From positions 31,446 through 54,115 of the forward strand of contig CAJTTT010000022.1 of assembly GCA_910579285.1 (NCBI GenBank): a DNA stretch of 22,670 bases, in the 5' to 3' direction. The notes under the pieces were generated by a model. It was not told where the DNA came from and made no database searches. It saw only the letters and a program-made list of their open reading frames with translations. The stretch comes from an uncultured Lachnospiraceae bacterium (lineage in GTDB: Bacteria; Bacillota; Clostridia; Lachnospirales; Lachnospiraceae). This document shows, piece by piece, positions 15,042 to 22,387 of the stretch (its first letter is position 1; each line of letters starts with the position of its first letter). Made by a program: the position numbers and the translations under genes.

Positions 15042-15287
15042 ATGAAGAAAAAGGGAAAGACGCTGGCGGCCTGTCTCTTTGCGGCAGTCTGGTGGGGCAT
15101 ATTTTACCCGGAATTATGTTTTACGGAGGAGACGTGCGAGGCGGTGGTGACGGCTGAGACGCAGACAGAGGATATGTCCGGGCAGATTGGGGCGGCAGAG
15201 ATCTGGGATGCCTCCGGCGATGAGATTGTGATAAGCAGCAGATTTTTGGAGTGGTGTGAGGAAAAACTGGCTGTGGGGAAGGATTAG
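15042..15287 (+). CDS. Small exported or membrane-anchored protein of unknown function
   Basis: An 81-residue protein with a signal-like start: KKKGK (2-6) followed by the hydrophobic stretch TLAACLFAAVWWGIFYPELC (7-26). The mature part is acidic and ends in DEIVISSRFLEWCEEKLAVG. An AGGAG site lies eight or so bases before the ATG. It ends only five bases before murI, so it is almost certainly translated in the same message. I do not recognise the family. Its size, export signal and position suggest an envelope role linked with cell-wall synthesis, but this is guilt by association only. Confidence 0.65.
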   Translation: MKKKGKTLAACLFAAVWWGIFYPELCFTEETCEAVVTAETQTEDMSGQIGAAEIWDASGDEIVISSRFLEWCEEKLAVGKD

Positions 15288-15292
15288 AAACC

Positions 15293-16126
15293 ATGAGCGG
15301 ACAGGAAGAATGGAATAACAGCCCCATCGGGGTGTTTGACTCGGGGGTGGGAGGGCTGACCGTGGCCCGTGAGATTATGCGGCAGCTGCCCAATGAGCGG
15401 ATCGTATACTTTGGCGATACGGCGCGGGTGCCCTATGGAAGTAAGTCGAAAGAGACGGTGACGAGATATTCCAGACAGATTGTACATTTTCTGGAGACGC
15501 AGCAGGTGAAGGCGATTGTGGCAGCCTGCAATACGGCCAGCGCTTACGCGTTGGAGGAACTGGAAAAAGAGGTGGATATTCCGATGATCGGCGTGGTAAA
15601 GCCGGGAGCCAGAGCGGCCCTTGCGGCCACCACAAACGGGAAAATCGGCGTTGTGGCAACGGAAGCTACTATAAACAGCGGCATCTACAGCCGTTACATA
15701 GAAGAACATGACAAGAATGTCAGTGTTGTCGGAAAGGCATGTCCGCTTTTCGTGCCGCTGGTGGAGGAAGGGCTTTGGGAAGACCCGGTGACGGACGAAA
15801 TTGCCCGCCGCTATCTGACAGAGCTGGTTGACAGCGGCATCGACACGCTGATACTGGGCTGCACGCACTATCCGATGCTTCGCTCCACGGTAGGAAAGAT
15901 CATGGGGGAGGGCGTGACCTTAGTCAATCCCGCCTATGAGACAGCGAGGGCGTTAAAAACACTTTTGGCGGAGCACGGTCTGGAGAGTGAACACAGACCA
16001 GGGCTTGGAACGGAGCTGTACCGCTTTTTTGTCAGCGATGCGGCTGATAAGTTCCAGCGGTTTGCCAATTCTATTCTGTCTTACGGCATCTTGTCTGCAA
16101 AGATGATTCGGATCGATGAATTTTAA
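15293..16126 (+). CDS. murI: Glutamate racemase
   Basis: A 277-residue cofactor-independent racemase converting L- to D-glutamate for peptidoglycan. The substrate-binding start GVFDSGVGGLTVAREI (13-28, Asp16/Ser17), VYFGDTARVPYGSKS (38-52) and both catalytic cysteines are present: Cys79 in AACNTAS and Cys190 in LGCTHYP (with His192). The length is normal. The ATG at 15293 lies five bases after the stop of the small exported protein; the ribosome site GGGGAAGGA lies inside that gene's last codons. A clear intact gene in the ispE-gntR-murI-DUF1934 run. Confidence 0.97.
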   Translation: MSGQEEWNNSPIGVFDSGVGGLTVAREIMRQLPNERIVYFGDTARVPYGSKSKETVTRYSRQIVHFLETQQVKAIVAACNTASAYALEELEKEVDIPMIGVVKPGARAALAATTNGKIGVVATEATINSGIYSRYIEEHDKNVSVVGKACPLFVPLVEEGLWEDPVTDEIARRYLTELVDSGIDTLILGCTHYPMLRSTVGKIMGEGVTLVNPAYETARALKTLLAEHGLESEHRPGLGTELYRFFVSDAADKFQRFANSILSYGILSAKMIRIDEF

Positions 16127-16198
16127 ATTCTGCCCGCAGCTTTCCGGGGTGTGCCAGACGGCAGACGCTGCGGAGGATGGTGCAGAATGGAGGAAAAT

Positions 16199-16651
16199 AT
16201 GACGAAAGAAGTTTTGCTGACTCTGCAGGGATTACAGTTCGATCAGCGGGAGGAAAATGCCGATAAGATCGAGATGGTCACTGTGGGAGATTATTATAAG
16301 AAGAATGACAGACACTATGTCATATACGAGGAAGTTACGGAAGGGTTTGAACGCCCCACGAAAAACCGGCTGAAATTCAGCGAACAGATGGTGGAGCTGA
16401 CCCGCAACGGTCTTGTGAATGTACATATGGTATTTCAGGAGAACAAAAAGAACCTGTCAAACTACAATACACCTTTCGGGCAGATTCTGGTAGGAATCGA
16501 CACGAAGCGGATAACGATTGACGAAAAGGAAGATACTATTGTGGTGGATGTGGATTACGCGCTGGACATCAACTATGAGTTCCTCTCGGACTGCCACATC
16601 AAAATAGACATCCGCTCCAAAGAAAACAGCAGCTTTACGCTCCTGTCGTAA
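16199..16651 (+). CDS. DUF1934 (YwiB-like) beta-barrel protein
   Basis: A 150-residue protein. VLLTLQGLQF at the start, the DYYKKNDRHYVIYEE block (about 32-46), and the alternating strands KRITIDEKEDTIVVDVDYAL and INYEFLSDCHIKIDIRSK match the DUF1934 family (calycin-like fold), whose function is unknown. The start at 16199 is preferred to the in-frame ATG at 16187 because GGAGG lies six bases before it. It is 72 bases after murI and closes the run. Its stop codon lies within a strong hairpin. Confidence 0.85.
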   Translation: MTKEVLLTLQGLQFDQREENADKIEMVTVGDYYKKNDRHYVIYEEVTEGFERPTKNRLKFSEQMVELTRNGLVNVHMVFQENKKNLSNYNTPFGQILVGIDTKRITIDEKEDTIVVDVDYALDINYEFLSDCHIKIDIRSKENSSFTLLS

Positions 16652-16660
16652 AACTGCTGT
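16626..16660 (+). terminator. Long hairpin across the DUF1934 stop codon
   Basis: ACAGCAG-C-TTTACG (16626-16639) pairs with CGTAAA-A-CTGCTGT (16647-16660), 13 pairs with one mismatch and a 7-base loop. The TAA stop is inside the right arm. No T run follows, so it may act as a 3'-end stabiliser or partial terminator. Confidence 0.4.
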
Positions 16661-16678
16661 GTGGTTCTTCCGATAAAG

Positions 16679-16697
16679 GCACCCCTAAACCGGGTGC
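16679..16697. terminator. Hairpin between convergent genes
   Basis: GCACCC (16679-16684) and GGGTGC (16692-16697) with a 7-base loop, between the ends of the plus-strand DUF1934 gene and the minus-strand gene at 16706-17182. The minus-strand side continues with CTTTAT. Probably a shared terminator, of modest strength. Confidence 0.5.
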
Positions 16698-16705
16698 GTA
16701 CTCTG

Positions 16706-17182
16706 TTATTTCACCGGCTTTGCGCCAGCCTTTTCCTGCGCTTTTTCTACCAGCTGCTTGAATTTACTCTTTTTCTTCTGCTCCACAGCCGGCGCCTTGC
16801 CGTGCAGGCCTTTCACATCGGTGATGTAGATGCCGCTGACAACGGCTTTCACTTCCTTCTTTACAGGAACGGCATCAAAAATTTTTTCATCGCAGATAAG
16901 CGTCATAATCTGCGGACCAACTTTGGCCTTCACCACAGGGAGCTTGGAACCGCGCAAGAGCTTCGGCGTCTGGTCTATCACAATCTGGGGCAGCCCCGCA
17001 TCCTTCAGTTTCATCCGTTTTTTGTCGATGATGAGCATGGACATGGTCTGCTTCATCGCATCGATCTGTTCCTGCTGCTCGGCCTGCCTTTTCTGGGCCT
17101 TCTTTCCTAAGAAATATAAAACGACCACAGCGATCAGCAGAACCGCCAGGATCACCAGTAAGACAATTGTTATCGTACTCAT
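16706..17182 (-). CDS. Single-pass membrane protein of unknown function
   Basis: A 158-residue protein. Residues 4-25 form one strongly hydrophobic segment (TITIVLLVILAVLLIAVVVL), followed by a Gln/Glu/Lys-rich linker (GKKAQKRQAEQQEQIDAMKQ). A compact domain follows, with KRMKLKDAGLPQIVIDQTPK, then LPVVKAKVGPQIMTLICD and VPVKKEVKAVVSGIYITDVK. The C-terminal 30 residues are very Lys-rich. The ordered core looks conserved rather than random, and I believe similar proteins occur in other Lachnospiraceae, but I know no function. The orientation is probably N-out with the basic domain in the cytoplasm. The ATG has GGAGG eight bases upstream and a good promoter at 17223-17251. Confidence 0.75.
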   Translation of the reverse strand: MSTITIVLLVILAVLLIAVVVLYFLGKKAQKRQAEQQEQIDAMKQTMSMLIIDKKRMKLKDAGLPQIVIDQTPKLLRGSKLPVVKAKVGPQIMTLICDEKIFDAVPVKKEVKAVVSGIYITDVKGLHGKAPAVEQKKKSKFKQLVEKAQEKAGAKPVK

Positions 17183-17222
17183 GGGAATGCCTCCGTTTTC
17201 GTTTCAGTGTTATGTAAAAAAT

Positions 17223-17251
17223 ATTTTAACATTGATCTGCGTGTTGCGCAA
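17223..17251 (-). promoter_or_regulatory. Sigma-A-type promoter of the single-pass membrane protein
   Basis: On the minus strand: TTGCGC (17251-17246), 17 bases, TAAAAT (17228-17223). It lies about 40 bases before the ATG at 17182. Confidence 0.45.
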
Positions 17252-17315
17252 GAAGAAGTTGGAAATTGACCAAGTGGGTCGGCCTGCATGCCTGAGAAAT
17301 AGAGATGGCCGGATA

Positions 17316-17345
17316 TAGACAAATGAAGGATGGCTGTGGTAAGAT
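17316..17345 (+). promoter_or_regulatory. Possible promoter of the trigger-factor-like gene
   Basis: TAGACA (17316-17321), 18 bases, TAAGAT (17340-17345) preceded by TGTGG. It lies about 100 bases before the ATG at 17447. A weaker match than the others in the window. The rest of the 264-base divergent gap shows nothing else I can name. Confidence 0.3.
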
Positions 17346-17446
17346 AAAAGGTAATTGTATGGTAACGATTCCGCGCAGGCTGGCACATTTGCTGTCGGGA
17401 CCGCAAGAACAGGTTACAAATTTATGATTTTGGAAACGAGGAGATT

Positions 17447-18538
17447 ATGAAAAGAAAAATAGGTGTAATTGCAGCGGTGTTTGCCTCATCGCTGCTTCTG
17501 ACTGCCTGCGGCAGTAAGGAGTATCTGAAAGATATTAAGGCAGAGAAATATGTGACGCTCGGTGAATATACGGGCATCGAGGCTGTAGTGAGTAAGCTGG
17601 AAGTGCCAGAGGGCGTGGTGGACAGCTATATTTACGACAATTATCTCGAGCCGAAAGCGGAAAAGGTGCCGGTGACGGACCGGGCGGTGCAGGAAGGCGA
17701 TGTGGCGAACATTGATTTTGTCGGATACCATGACGGTACGGCTTTTGACGGCGGTACGGGGGCAGATTATGATCTGACCATCGGCGCCGGGCAGTTTATA
17801 GAGGGCTTCGAGGAGGGGCTGATCGGTGCGGCTGTGGGAGAAAAGCGCAGTCTGAATCTGACCTTTCCCGATCCTTACACGAATCCCGATCTTGCGGGGG
17901 AGGACGTGGTGTTTGAGGTGACGGTGAACAGCATCAGCGAGAGCAGGGCGCCGGAGCTTACGGACGAGCTTGTAAAACAGCTTGGAGAGGAAGGCTATAA
18001 CACCGGCGGCGCGCAGACCGTGCAGGAGCTGAATGACTGGGTATATGATCTCTATGACCAGTCCGTGCAGAGCACCTACGACAATGAGGTAGAGACAGCC
18101 CTGGCGTCCGCAATCATGGAAAACAGTACCTTTCAGGAGCTGCCGGAGGAGCTGGTGGAGCGTTATATCACAAGCATTGAGAATAATATGAGTGTCAGAG
18201 CGGCCTCAATCGGTATGTCTCTCGCGCAGTATATGCAGCTTTACCAGGGGCTTGACGAGGCGGGGTATCGGGCGCTTTTTGACGAAGAAGGCGTGCGGAT
18301 GGCAAAACAGTATATCATGTATCAGGCGATTGCCGACAAAGAGGGGCTTGCGCCGACAGAGGAAGAGGTTACCGAAGAGATTTCCGCGCTGATGACGCTT
18401 TACGGCTACGCTTCCAAGGAGGAACTGGAAAAGAGTGTGGATATGGAATCCGTGAAAGAGGATCTGATGCGGAAAAAGGTGGTTGCCTTTTTGAAAGAAA
18501 ACGGAAAGATTCAGGAGACGGCGGCAGCCGCTGAATGA
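17447..18538 (+). CDS. Trigger-factor-like peptidyl-prolyl isomerase lipoprotein
   Basis: A 363-residue protein. The signal peptide (KRKIGVIAAVFASSLLLTAC) ends in the lipobox LTAC, with Cys21 as the lipid-modified residue, so it should be anchored on the outer face of the membrane. Residues about 82-163 form an FKBP-type isomerase domain (EGDVANIDFVGYHDGTAFDG, then DLTIGAGQFIEGFEEGLIGA). Residues about 165-350 resemble the helical chaperone arms of trigger factor. The N-terminal ribosome-binding domain of true trigger factor is absent, replaced by the signal peptide. It therefore probably helps fold exported proteins, in a role like PrsA. The start follows CGAGGAGATT closely. asnS follows after 27 bases. 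Confidence 0.88.
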   Translation: MKRKIGVIAAVFASSLLLTACGSKEYLKDIKAEKYVTLGEYTGIEAVVSKLEVPEGVVDSYIYDNYLEPKAEKVPVTDRAVQEGDVANIDFVGYHDGTAFDGGTGADYDLTIGAGQFIEGFEEGLIGAAVGEKRSLNLTFPDPYTNPDLAGEDVVFEVTVNSISESRAPELTDELVKQLGEEGYNTGGAQTVQELNDWVYDLYDQSVQSTYDNEVETALASAIMENSTFQELPEELVERYITSIENNMSVRAASIGMSLAQYMQLYQGLDEAGYRALFDEEGVRMAKQYIMYQAIADKEGLAPTEEEVTEEISALMTLYGYASKEELEKSVDMESVKEDLMRKKVVAFLKENGKIQETAAAAE

Positions 18539-18565
18539 GAGAAGAAATAAGGGGGTAATAGGGAG

Positions 18566-19957
18566 ATGGATTTGACAGAAATCAGAGATTTGTACCGCAA
18601 CAGTGAGGCGTATATTGATAAGGAAGTAACGGTAGGCGGCTGGGTCAGAAGCATCCGGGATTCCAAAACATTTGGCTTTATTGTGGCGAACGACGGCACC
18701 TTTTTTGAGCCGTTGCAGATTGTATATGCAGATCGTCTGGAAAATTTTGAGGCGATTTCCAAATTGAATGTGGGCTCCGCAATTGTGGCCAGGGGAAAGA
18801 TCGTGGCTACGCCCCAGGCGAAGCAGAAATTTGAGATGCAGGCGGAGGAGATTATGGTGGAGGGCATGTCCACGGCAGACTATCCGCTGCAGAAAAAGAG
18901 ACACAGCTTTGAGTATCTGCGCACCATTTCCCATCTGCGCCCGAGAACCAATACCTTTCAGGCAGTATTCCGCGTGCGCTCGCTGATCGCCTATGCGATT
19001 CACACCTTTTTCCAGGAGAGAGGTTTTGTCTATGTGCACACGCCGATCATTACGGGCAGTGACTGTGAGGGTGCGGGCGAGATGTTCCAGGTGACGACTA
19101 TGGACTTGAAGAACCTTTCCATGACGGAGGGCGGGGATGTGGATTACAGCCCGGATTTCTTCGGAAAGCCGACCAATCTGACCGTGAGCGGGCAGCTGAA
19201 TGTCGAAACGTATGCTTTTGCTTTCAAAAACGTTTACACATTCGGGCCCACTTTCCGGGCGGAAAACTCCAACACCACCAGACATGCGGCGGAGTTCTGG
19301 ATGATTGAGCCGGAGATGGCCTTTGCGGATCTGACGGACGACATGATGGTGGCGGAGGCGATGCTGAAACATGTGATCCGCTATGTATTGGAGAACGCGC
19401 CGGAGGAGATGAATTTCTTTAACCAGTTTGTGGACAAGGGGCTGATTGACCGGCTGAACCATGTGTTAAACTCCGATTTTGCCCATGTGACCTACACGGA
19501 AGCCATCGACATTCTGAAAAAGCACAATGACAGCTTCGAGTACAAGGTAGAGTGGGGCTGCGATTTGCAGACCGAGCATGAGCGGTTCCTGACGGAGCAG
19601 GAGTTCAAACGTCCCGTGTTTGTGACGGATTATCCGAAGGAAATCAAGGCTTTTTATATGAAACTGAACGAGGACGGAAAGACAGTGGCGGCTATGGACT
19701 GTCTTGTGCCGGGCATCGGTGAGATCATAGGGGGCAGCCAGAGAGAGGACGACTTAGCCCTTCTGGAGAGCAGAATGGACGAACTGGGACTGAATAAGGA
19801 TGATTACCAGTTCTATCTGGATCTTCGTAAGTACGGTTCGGCCAGACATGCGGGCTTCGGGCTTGGCTTTGAGCGCTGTGTCATGTATCTGACCGGCATG
19901 AGCAATATCCGAGATGTGATCCCGTTCCCGAGAACGGTCAATAACTGTGAACTATAA
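18566..19957 (+). CDS. asnS: Asparaginyl-tRNA synthetase
   Basis: A 463-residue class II synthetase that charges tRNA-Asn. The N-terminal OB-fold anticodon domain spans about 15-105 (VTVGGWVRSIRDSKTFGFIV). The catalytic core has motif 2 as GPTFRAENSNTTRHAAEFWM (227-246) and motif 3 near the end as HAGFGLGFERCVMYLTG. VHTPIITGSDCEGAGEMFQV (157-176) is typical of AsnRS rather than AspRS. The length is normal. It starts 27 bases after the lipoprotein gene. I see no T-box leader in that gap, so it probably shares the upstream transcript. Confidence 0.97.
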   Translation: MDLTEIRDLYRNSEAYIDKEVTVGGWVRSIRDSKTFGFIVANDGTFFEPLQIVYADRLENFEAISKLNVGSAIVARGKIVATPQAKQKFEMQAEEIMVEGMSTADYPLQKKRHSFEYLRTISHLRPRTNTFQAVFRVRSLIAYAIHTFFQERGFVYVHTPIITGSDCEGAGEMFQVTTMDLKNLSMTEGGDVDYSPDFFGKPTNLTVSGQLNVETYAFAFKNVYTFGPTFRAENSNTTRHAAEFWMIEPEMAFADLTDDMMVAEAMLKHVIRYVLENAPEEMNFFNQFVDKGLIDRLNHVLNSDFAHVTYTEAIDILKKHNDSFEYKVEWGCDLQTEHERFLTEQEFKRPVFVTDYPKEIKAFYMKLNEDGKTVAAMDCLVPGIGEIIGGSQREDDLALLESRMDELGLNKDDYQFYLDLRKYGSARHAGFGLGFERCVMYLTGMSNIRDVIPFPRTVNNCEL

Positions 19958-20060
19958 CAGTGCGAGAAGTACTTCTAAAGCTTGGCAGCAAAAGCTGCCT
20001 CACTAAGAAGTGCTAAGTCTCGTACGAGAGAATGCCCAAAAGGCGGCATTCTCCGCACTG
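19958..20060. other. Folded intergenic element, multi-branch structure
   Basis: Directly after asnS, CAGTGCG (19958-19964) pairs with CGCACTG (20054-20060) to close a 103-base unit. Inside are AGTACTTCT (19968-19976) with AGAAGTGCT (20006-20014, one G-U), enclosing GGCAGC-AAAA-GCTGCC (19984-19999); and GAGAATGCC (20028-20036) with GGCATTCTC (20045-20053). Two 12-base palindromes, AGAAGTACTTCT (19965-19976) and TCTCGTACGAGA (20018-20029), offer alternative folds. No T run follows, so it is not a standard terminator. It could be a structured RNA, an mRNA-processing site or a small palindromic mobile repeat. Confidence 0.6.
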
Positions 20061-20091
20061 ATTTGCGAAAAGACAGAAATAGGGCGGAGCG

Positions 20092-21318
20092 ATGAAAAAG
20101 TACAAGAGATGGCTGTACGTCATTTTATCTTTCATATTGTGTCTGTCAGTGGTAGATCCGATATCGGCTACCACTATTTCTGAACTCCGCGATAAAGTGA
20201 AAAAGGATCAGTCCCAGTTGAAGGACGCCCAGAAGCAGGCGGATGAAGCGCAGGAAGCGCAGGAGGGCGTGGAGGAGGAAATCCAGGAGATTGACGCGGA
20301 GCTGGTGAATCTGATTACAGACATCAATCTTATCGAGGAGGCCATTGCGGAGAAGGAGGAAGAGATCGCCGAGACACAGGTGGAATATGACGCGGCGGTA
20401 GCGGAGAAGGAGGAGCAGTACGCCTCCATGAAAATTCGCATCCAGTTTATGTATGAAAAGGGCGACTCCTCTTATCTGCACATGTTTTTCGGCGCGGGAA
20501 ACATGGGAGACATGGTAAATAAGGCGAAGTATGTGGAAGAGCTTTACGATTACGACAGAAAGCTGCTCGCGGAATACGAGGATACGGTAAAGCGCGTGCA
20601 GGAGCTCTGGGACACGCTGGAGGAGGACAAGTCGGAGCTTGTGACTTCCAAGACCGAGCTGCAGGAAGGACAGGCCTACATGGAGGAGCTGCTTGCCCAG
20701 AAGCGGACGGAGTACGAGAATTACGGTGTGATGCTCACCAAGGCGAAGCAGGAAGCGGCCACCTACACGGCGCGGATCAAGCAGGAGACGGCACAGATCA
20801 GAAAGCTGGAAGAGGAAGAGCGAAAACGCCGGGAGGAAGAGGAGCGAAAGAAAAGGGAAGAGGAAGAACGGCGCAGGAAAGAGCAGGAAGCTCTGCTGGC
20901 ACAGGAGGGCGGCAGTTCCGATGCGGAAGAGAAGCCCCAAAAGGAAGAGGCGCCCAAACCCACATCTTCCGGCGGCGGAAAGGGACAGGATATTGCAAAT
21001 TATGCCTGTAAGTTTATCGGCAACCCTTATGTGGCGGGCGGCACCAGCCTGACCAATGGGGCGGACTGTTCCGGCTTTGTGATGTCGGTCTACAAAAATT
21101 TTGGCATTAATCTGCCAAGAAGCTCCTACTCGCAGTCGACCGTGGGCAAAGGGGTGTCCTACTCTGATGCCAGGCCGGGAGATGTGATTTATTATGGAGG
21201 CCATGTGGGAATCTATATAGGCAACGGACAGATCGTTCACGCCAGCACCGAGCGGACGGGGATTAAGATTACATCGGCGACTTACCGCAGCATTATTACG
21301 GTGAGGCGGATTGTGTAA
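20092..21318 (+). CDS. Secreted coiled-coil NlpC/P60 cell-wall hydrolase
   Basis: A 408-residue exported peptidase that would cut peptidoglycan stem peptides. The signal peptide spans about 1-27 (WLYVILSFILCLSVVDPISA). A long coiled coil spans about 28-270, in two segments around MYEKGDSSYLHMFFGAGNMG (120-139), a PcsB/CwlO-like organisation in which the coiled coil holds the enzyme inactive until it meets the FtsEX complex. The coiled coil ends in an Arg/Glu-rich tract (ERKRREEEERKKREEEERRR). A Gly/Ser/Pro linker leads to the NlpC/P60 domain (about 297-408) with Cys326 in GADCSGF, His371 in GGHVGIYIG and His383 in IVHAS, so it should be active. The ribosome site is GGGCGGAGC. It lies between the folded element and a radical SAM gene. 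FtsEX dependence is an inference from family layout. Confidence 0.93.
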   Translation: MKKYKRWLYVILSFILCLSVVDPISATTISELRDKVKKDQSQLKDAQKQADEAQEAQEGVEEEIQEIDAELVNLITDINLIEEAIAEKEEEIAETQVEYDAAVAEKEEQYASMKIRIQFMYEKGDSSYLHMFFGAGNMGDMVNKAKYVEELYDYDRKLLAEYEDTVKRVQELWDTLEEDKSELVTSKTELQEGQAYMEELLAQKRTEYENYGVMLTKAKQEAATYTARIKQETAQIRKLEEEERKRREEEERKKREEEERRRKEQEALLAQEGGSSDAEEKPQKEEAPKPTSSGGGKGQDIANYACKFIGNPYVAGGTSLTNGADCSGFVMSVYKNFGINLPRSSYSQSTVGKGVSYSDARPGDVIYYGGHVGIYIGNGQIVHASTERTGIKITSATYRSIITVRRIV

Positions 21319-21353
21319 GCGGTGCAGGACTGAATGGACGGACGCTGATTCCT

Positions 21354-22247
21354 ATGAAAATATACACGTTAAATCAATATATACATGATAAGTACGGTCA
21401 AAAATTGTACAAAATAGCTTTGGACGGTGGGTTTACCTGTCCGAACCGGGATGGCAGGATAGACACCCGCGGATGTATTTTTTGCTCCGGGGCAGGCTCG
21501 GGAGAATTTGCCGGGGACCGCGCGATGAGCATTACCCGGCAGATTGAAAAGGGTAAGGACAGAGTGGCGGGAAAGATAAAGGATGGCAGGTACATTGCGT
21601 ACTTTCAGGCATTTACCAATACTTATGCACCTGTCGAAAAGCTGCGTTCCCTTTATATGGAGGCGATAAATCACCAGGATATAGCGGTGGTGTCCATTGC
21701 AACGCGCCCGGACTGCCTTTCGGACGAGGTGCTAGACTTGCTGTGTGAGTGCAATAAGATAAAACCGATCTGGGTAGAGCTAGGGCTCCAGACCATACAC
21801 CCCGGGACAGCGAAATACATACGCAGGGGCTATCCCCTGTCCGTGTATGACAACGCTGTAAACCGGCTGAAAGCGTCAGGGATTGAAGTGATCGTGCATG
21901 TGATGCTCGGACTGCCGGGCGAGACAAGGCAGGACATGCTTGACACAGTGTCCTATGTGGGGAAAAGCCATGCGGACGGCATAAAACTGCAGCTTTTGCA
22001 TGTGATAAGGGGCACAGACCTTGAAAAGGATTATCTGGAAGGCAGGTTTGAAACGCTTGCTTTTGAAACCTATGTGGAGCTGGTTGCAGACTGCATCGCT
22101 CTGCTTCCGAAAAATATGGTCATCCATCGCATGACAGGTGACGGAGACAAACGCACACTTGTGGCGCCGCTGTGGAGTGCAGATAAGAAGCGTGTGCTCA
22201 ATGCGATCCAAACGGCAATTTCGCAAAAAGACAGGATAAGGGATTGA
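21354..22247 (+). CDS. Radical SAM protein, TIGR01212 (YhcC/YtqA) family
   Basis: A 297-residue radical S-adenosylmethionine enzyme. The 4Fe-4S ligands are Cys29, Cys41 and Cys44 in GFTCPNRDG and RGCIFCSG, the widened CX11CX2C spacing seen in this family. Further family blocks are YFQAFTNTYAP, VSIATRPDCL, WVELGLQTIHPGTAKYIRRG, VHVMLGLPGETRQDM and KLQLLHVIRGTDL. The substrate of the family is not established to my knowledge, though tRNA modification has been proposed for relatives. The start has only a weak ribosome site. It lies 35 bases after the NlpC/P60 gene. A new promoter overlaps its stop codon. Confidence 0.93.
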   Translation: MKIYTLNQYIHDKYGQKLYKIALDGGFTCPNRDGRIDTRGCIFCSGAGSGEFAGDRAMSITRQIEKGKDRVAGKIKDGRYIAYFQAFTNTYAPVEKLRSLYMEAINHQDIAVVSIATRPDCLSDEVLDLLCECNKIKPIWVELGLQTIHPGTAKYIRRGYPLSVYDNAVNRLKASGIEVIVHVMLGLPGETRQDMLDTVSYVGKSHADGIKLQLLHVIRGTDLEKDYLEGRFETLAFETYVELVADCIALLPKNMVIHRMTGDGDKRTLVAPLWSADKKRVLNAIQTAISQKDRIRD

Positions 22248-22273
22248 CTTTTTTACCGCACTTAAGATAAAAT
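22244..22273 (+). promoter_or_regulatory. Sigma-A-type promoter overlapping the radical SAM stop codon
   Basis: TTGACT (22244-22249), 18 bases, TAAAAT (22268-22273). The start near 22280 would give a transcript of about 75 bases ending at the strong terminator at 22316-22354. Confidence 0.5.
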
Positions 22274-22279
22274 AGGCAA

Positions 22280-22354
22280 AAGCTGGCACGAAGCCGGCAA
22301 AATGTATACACAGGAAGGTATACGATTCCCCAAGGGAGTGGTGTACCTTTTTTT
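22280..22354 (+). ncRNA. Short leader RNA or small RNA with attenuator-like fold (candidate)
   Basis: Between the promoter and the terminator lie a hairpin GCTGGC (22282-22287) / GCCGGC (22293-22298) and a GTATAC (22304-22309). That GTATAC can pair with a second GTATAC (22318-22323), which is the left arm of the terminator. The two pairings exclude each other, as in transcription attenuators. No known riboswitch class is recognised. The transcript itself is inferred, not shown. Confidence 0.35.
22316..22354 (+). terminator. Strong rho-independent terminator
   Basis: AGGTATAC-G-ATTCCC (22316-22330) pairs with GGGAGT-G-GTGTACCT (22334-22348) around a CAA loop, 14 pairs including G-U, followed directly by six T. 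It ends the radical SAM message and/or the short RNA started at 22280. Confidence 0.85.
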
Positions 22355-22356
22355 GC

Positions 22357-22387
22357 GCGCATAAGCAGAGTCAGAAGGCTGACGGTG
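22357..22387. repeat. Divergent edge of the tandem repeat array with inverted 13-mer
   Basis: GCGCATAAGCAGA (22357-22369) is the exact reverse complement of a 13-mer inside each repeat unit (22468-22480 and 22582-22594). It is followed by GTCAG-AAGG-CTGAC (22370-22383), a small hairpin. GCAGAGT and ACGG from the unit's end are also found here, separated by 10 extra bases, so this looks like a variant last part of a unit. Confidence 0.55.

Noticed and set aside
18539..18565. T-box leader controlling asnS
   Set aside because: Only 27 bases separate asnS from the preceding gene, far too short for a T-box, and no T-box sequence is visible.
18206..19462. A 418-residue open frame on the minus strand
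   Set aside because: It lies opposite asnS and the end of the lipoprotein gene, both with full conserved motifs. It is His/Arg/Leu-rich and has no recognisable domain; it is a shadow of high-GC third positions.
20146..21240. A 364-residue Leu/Phe/Arg-rich frame on the minus strand
   Set aside because: It mirrors the Glu/Lys-rich coiled coil of the NlpC/P60 gene; the complement of GAG/GAA/AAG codons gives Leu, Phe and Arg. Not a gene.
22280..22354. Guanidine-II (mini-ykkC) riboswitch
   Set aside because: The first hairpin has ACGA in its loop, but the loop is five bases and no second ACGR hairpin follows; the second hairpin is a plain terminator with a CAA loop.
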